Shown piece after piece: positions 17,430 through 21,780 of a stretch of 21,780 nucleotides of DNA. A program made the position numbers and the translations under genes. The notes under the pieces are model-generated. The model worked only from the letters and a program-made list of their open reading frames with translations. It made no database searches and had not been told where the DNA came from. The DNA is from Physocladia obscura. Lineage: Eukaryota > Chytridiomycota > Chytridiomycetes > Chytridiales > Chytriomycetaceae. The stretch is taken from assembly GCA_027596945.1 (NCBI GenBank), contig JADGJH010000300.1, positions 1 through 21,780 of the forward strand. The letters are read 5' to 3'. Each line of letters begins with the position of its first letter. Positions within the stretch are counted from its first letter, which is position 1.

Positions 17430-19900
17430 AGCTCTGCCTCATACACATATCAAGCAAGTTGCAGCCGGCTCATAGTGAAACCAAGTTGTTTTGAAGGAAA
17501 TCTCAAGCTTGGTGAATAACAACATCTCACTCATTGAAGTAGCTAAATCTGTTAAATCTGTTAATACGTCAGAGGAGGCTGCTAGATCAGTGTATAGGTG
17601 CATGGAAAGTAATCCAGGATGAACAAATGGCAATTAAAAGTTCACAGATGAAGAGGAGGATGTTTTTATTGCATTCACAAAGATGCAGTCTTTGTGCTGC
17701 CAACTAATTGCCCTTATATACTTCATTAATTTGGTTTTAAAATACAATAAGAGAGTTTATGGGGATGTACGGCAGTCAGCAGAATCATGGCAGAGCAAGT
17801 TCATCTTATGACACAAAAACACTCTCAGCTTCAAACACACAAAGACTATCACTGTCACTTGCACTAGTTTGCTAATTCTTGAATCTGTTTAAATGTGGTA
17901 AATGATTTCCAGTATTGGATGAACAATAATGGCCACAGCTGGAAAAATATAATGAAAATAGACAAAATGCAAATAAAATTACAGAATGACAACTAACAGT
18001 CAAAGACAATTATCAGTGTCAAAATTGCACATCTTCTTGAGATTCAAGGAGATCATGGTCAATATGCAAGCTTCATTCCATTTATAATGTGAAATGGGGA
18101 GCAAATAATGTATATTTTTGTCTTACTGCTCAAGTTTGCAAGATCCAATTACAAACTAATCTGGACCATTTGTACCAGGATGATATTATGCCAACATACT
18201 TTGTATACAGTGAGACTTGATACTTGACAGAGATGCAATGGAATCTTATTTTGGTGGAGCTGAAGTCAATTTGGACCCAGTTCTATTGTGCAGTAATCTT
18301 TGTGTTTAACCGATATTCTCACACAGTCCTTTGAGCCAAAAATCACTGGGTTCTTTCTAATGCCAAACACAATGCACTTTCTGCAGTTATAGACTAGTTT
18401 GATCTTTGCAAACATTGAAGAACAAGAGAATTAAATTGGAAAAAGTGGATGAAGAAGTTATCCCAATAGCACTTGAAGCCTGCCAGTGCATTATGTTTCA
18501 CATTATCCAGCCATCCTTTGAGCATACAGAAATTATTCAATTTGACAAGGAAATCATTGTCAAAAGTGGGATGCTCAATATGAATGCTCAATCAAGTAAA
18601 ATTGGAAAAACTGCAGTCACTTACAAAAGCAATAATTGATTTGCTTGAATCTTCAAGCTTAAATATCCAATCACCAAAGTGTATGCAAAGCTGAAACAAT
18701 GTGTGCAATTTGATAAGATATATAGCTTCGAAGATCTTCATTTAAAACAGCAAGAAGCTGTTGTTACCAAAAAGTACTAAGAAACCAGGAAGCAACAAGG
18801 AAAATGGAGGCCAATAAAGTCATGTTCAATTGAATGAAATGGTCCTTGCTCAAAAACTTGGTGCAACAGCTCAACTTGGTCTATTTGCATGAAATGCCAG
18901 TTGTTGTTTAACTGCTGTTCTGGCTGTAAAAATTGGTGCAAAAGTTAAATGAATGATTACATAGTGGCCTGTGCATGATTTACTTCAAGTTTGATGATAT
19001 TGCAGATGGCAGCTGTTTTATTCTTTTCTCTTCTTGTTAAAAAGGCATTTTGTTTCTTGATTTTGGGTGTTACTGTGCTATTTGTTCATCAATGCCATGG
19101 CTTTGATGGTGTTTTGGTGTCAGTTTTTGAGAAATTTTTGGTTGGAAAGGAAAGGTCACTCATTGCAAGACTAATGTGGATCAATAATCATTGTCTGTGG
19201 TCGGGATAGTGCAATTTGAAAATTTAAGAGTTTTTGACTGCAAAAACAAAATCAAAGAAAGTGAAGCCACAGCAGAAAATGCTGCATAGTCATTGCAAAT
19301 TGAGATTCCTGTTTAGTTCAAATATTGAATGCTGAATGAATTGGTCAGTCTGTTTTCAAATCAAAAAACCCCCAATATCGCGCCCTTCCACACCTTTTGG
19401 TGTAAATTTTTACCACTGATTCTCATTCTTACTTCTTCTCACTATAGCTTTAAACCTTGAATTTTGTGCAAAATGATGACAAATCATTTTATAATTTTTT
19501 AGAAAAAATGAGCCTATCAAGATAGTCAGTTTTGGAGTTTGACGTGATCTCTCTGAGTGAAAGAATGTTTATTGACAGTTGGCCAATCAGATTGCGTGAA
19601 ATGAAATGGAACATGCTTCGAAACTTCCAAAAATTATAACAAATTAGAAAAAGCAATGAGAATATATTTTTCATCCAATTCGACGTCAATCAATGTTGAT
19701 TTGTGCAGACTCAGAAATTGCTGCTATGGTATAACTATATGACTAGGAATGTAGGGAAGGGAGAGTCAGGTTTGTGGGTGATGGTGTTGGTGAGGATTTG
19801 GATTTGTGGCATGGTTATTGATTTTCTCTGTACTTGAAATCAGATCATCTTGCAATACTTGTCAAAAATTTATGTGAAAAAAGTGAGCTTACCATAATAA
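17430..19900. other. CpG-depleted gene-less block, right of EMC8/9
   Basis: About thirteen CG dinucleotides in 2.4 kb. The frame running through 18090-19500 reads as protein-like sequence interrupted mostly by TGA, with far fewer TAA or TAG, although AT-rich DNA should favour TAA. CGA (Arg) turned into TGA by CpG deamination explains this. A 77-codon frame at 18406-18639 (KLEKVDEEVIPIALEAC) looks like coding sequence of an unknown element. No terminal repeats or known domain were recognised. Confidence 0.55.
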
Positions 19901-19929
19901 GTGATGATCATTTGCAGTTAGCTGCATCT

Positions 19930-20300
19930 TCACAATCTGGGCATCCAGTTTTCGGGCAGTCGAATACGCCTTTTGTTTCGATGAGGTAAGAAATACGCAT
20001 TGAGTTTTTCATCGCACAGAAAAACTCCTGTTGACCGGTAAGCCATAAATTTTTTTGTATACGTAAGCCCAATTTCACCATCTGCCAAGAAAACACATCG
20101 CCAGAATATTAAACAACAATAGGAAAAAAATTGGTTGATTACTTTTTTTGAAGACGATTTCAAATTTATTGGATGAAAAGCTCACAAAAATAAGTCCCAC
20201 CTGGTGGATTTCGTTTTGGAGAAAATAGACAATATAAGATCGCCAAAAAAGTTTCATATTGGAATATTTTCCAAGTCTCACTTCTAAAGAGATCATACAT
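19930..20300 (-). CDS. Small hypothetical gene with two exons, weak support
   Basis: complement(join(19930..20081,20201..20300)) gives 83 residues beginning MYDLFRSETWKIF. There is a hydrophobic stretch (TFLAILYCLF, 17-26), then PPDGEIGLTYTKKFMAYRSTGVFLCDEKL. The intron has a GTGGGA donor and TTGGCAG acceptor. Across the same splice a second frame is also open: 89 codons from ATG at 20296 to TGA at 19908, ending in a Cys-rich tail (CPKTGCPDC). Which frame is used, or whether an indel joins the start of one to the end of the other, cannot be decided by reading. No family is recognised. The start ATG abuts the ATG of the forward gene at 20301, leaving no separate 5' leaders, which lowers confidence. 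Confidence 0.3.
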
Positions 20301-21780
20301 ATGTCAGATCTTTACATTACTGTCCCAGCTCCGCGACGAACTGGAACATCAACGTCACTGAACCAACGAGAAAAACGGCCATTGAGTTGGATACCGACAG
20401 TAAATAACTCAATTTTTGCGTTTTCTTCGTCGAAGACAAAAGACACGTCTCATGAGGGGTTACAAAACGACCCTGAAGAACTATTGCCAGTTGGAAACTC
20501 GCTTATCTCCACAATCCGGGCTAAATCAACAGTTCAAAGCCATGAAACAACCAGATCAAATATGTCGCTGGCATCACTGACGATCTCTGCTGAATCGTCC
20601 AAACAAAACGCGGTAGTTGCGTCGCGAACATCTTCAACACGATCGGCGCCAAAAACTTCGGGATCTTCACGACATACTATAATGCCGGTTTCGTATACTT
20701 TACAATCTGCCGTAACTGCAGTTGGAGAGGCGCTAGCTTCTTTTAATACGGATTCAAATACACCGACTGCGGCAGGTCATCCTCGTCGGAGCTCAAAGCC
20801 TGAAATTATGCAATCGTTAGCAACCCGAAAAAACTCGAAAAAAAAGGAATTGCCGCTAATAAAAAGAATACCGGAAGAGTTTTCAGAATCAAGAACAGGC
20901 ACATTGGAAAGAAAGAAAAATTCCAGCCTTGTTAAACGATTTTCAAACTTGCCGTTGCGGATCACAAATCCCGATTTTGCAGAAAGTACAATAGTTGAAA
21001 TTATTTTACTTAATTCTTCAAATCGTTAGTATCCCCAATTTATTTTCATTATTAGTATTGTATTCAACAAAAATCACAATACAAAATGACCAAAACAGCA
21101 AGTTTGCCAATACTTCCTGAGGACGTAAAGAGTATCCCGAATAATTTACACCCCCACAGCTACACAAAAAGCGAAACCGGCAGCGTAAAGCAATTCCTGT
21201 ACATAAATGCCACATCCCCAGAATCACCTTCAAAAGATTCAATGTCATCAATTTCACAAAACCTGCATCGCTTAAGTTCCGAGAGCATGAACGCAGATGG
21301 ACAACACCATAATTTTAGCCGCCACAGTATAACGGACAGACTCCAACGCTTCAGCACGACGAATTTTAAACGAATGAGCGTTTCCATGATAGTGAAGCCG
21401 AGTCTTCGGCACAGTCAAGTTGAAAAATTCGAAGATGGTGGTGGCGATGGTGGTGACGAGACTCAGAGCGATAAAAGTGACAGTGAATCGGTTCGGACAA
21501 AAAAAAGCAATTTTACAGCAACGGCGAACCAGACGAACAAGGCGGTTCTTCGAGCAATGGATACGTTGAAAGTCAACGATACTCGAAATGGGTTGCTTGG
21601 GTGGGGAGAAATTATGCTTATTGTGGGATTGATCCAAGCTGCTGTTTTAGGGAGCCTTGAGTCGTATCTTCTTTGGAATGTTTGGAAATTCATTATAACT
21701 AGTTGGGGATCTCAAAGTTGTGATTTGCAGTTTTATTTGGTAAAAAATTTTTCTGATATTTTATGTCGTTTTTTTAGTCA
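20301..21780 (+). CDS. Ser-rich membrane protein, 5' part (partial)
   Basis: Proposed model join(20301..20993,21056..21739,21778..>21780). The N-terminal 230 or so residues are Ser/Thr/Arg-rich and look disordered (MSDLYITVPAPRRTG at the start). Read unspliced, this frame ends at TAG 21027-21029, and another long frame opens at ATG 21086, only 57 bases later, too close for two fungal genes. Splicing 20994-21055 (GTTGAA to ATTATTAG) joins them in phase. The second part is again Ser-rich with an acidic GGGDGGDE run (about 21435-21460), then a hydrophobic segment near 21605-21700 (GEIMLIVGLIQAAVLGSLESYLLW), probably the first membrane helix of a longer protein. A short intron (21740-21777) follows. 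No family is recognised; a multi-pass receptor or transporter with a long cytosolic N-terminus is possible. The donor of the first intron is not a strong consensus. Confidence 0.55.

Noticed and set aside
1..21780. CRISPR array, bacterial operon or rRNA
   Set aside because: No regularly spaced repeats, no polycistronic layout, no rRNA-like sequence, and spliceosomal introns throughout.

Overview
The window is eukaryotic nuclear DNA. Genes lie on both strands and are split by short GT-AG introns of about 38 to 150 bases; the base composition is AT-rich. The best-recognised proteins are a VAP/Scs2 homologue whose MSP domain reads like fungal versions, and an EMC8/9 homologue. Together with two class A-like seven-helix receptors and a decayed Ty3 element, this suggests a fungus, most plausibly an early-diverging (zoosporic) lineage. 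That assignment is inference.

Layout. Positions 1-121 hold the GC-rich 5' end of an unknown reverse-strand gene. Positions 953-4310 hold two tandem reverse-strand paralogous 7TM receptor genes that share an intron position. The downstream copy has an in-frame TAA. Positions 4860-6750 are a broken Ty3/gypsy pol remnant. Positions 6914-12649 hold two reverse-strand copies of a family with a degenerate Nudix-like domain; the first copy also has upstream helical exons. The first copy is split at 7330-9942 by a 2.6 kb element with terminal inverted repeats of about 300 bases and a 4-base target duplication (TACG). The element carries an intact coiled-coil gene, a decayed SIAH-like RING gene and a GC-rich segment that can fold as RNA, but no transposase that I can see. 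The second Nudix-like copy is frameshifted.

Positions 15246-17257 contain the convergent pair VAP (+) and EMC8/9 (-), both ER-membrane proteins and apparently intact. They are flanked by two CpG-depleted blocks (about 13561-15220 and 17430-19900) with no intact gene, which look like old methylation-decayed repeats. The right end has a weakly supported small reverse-strand gene (19930-20300) whose ATG abuts the ATG of a forward Ser-rich membrane-protein gene (20301 to the window end) at a single CATATG.

The most interesting items are the TIR element and its cargo, the helical plus Nudix-like gene family it interrupts, two in-frame TAA codons that both sit inside GTAAG donor-like sequences, the structured segment at 8012-8120, and the sharp CpG-depletion boundaries around the ER gene pair.
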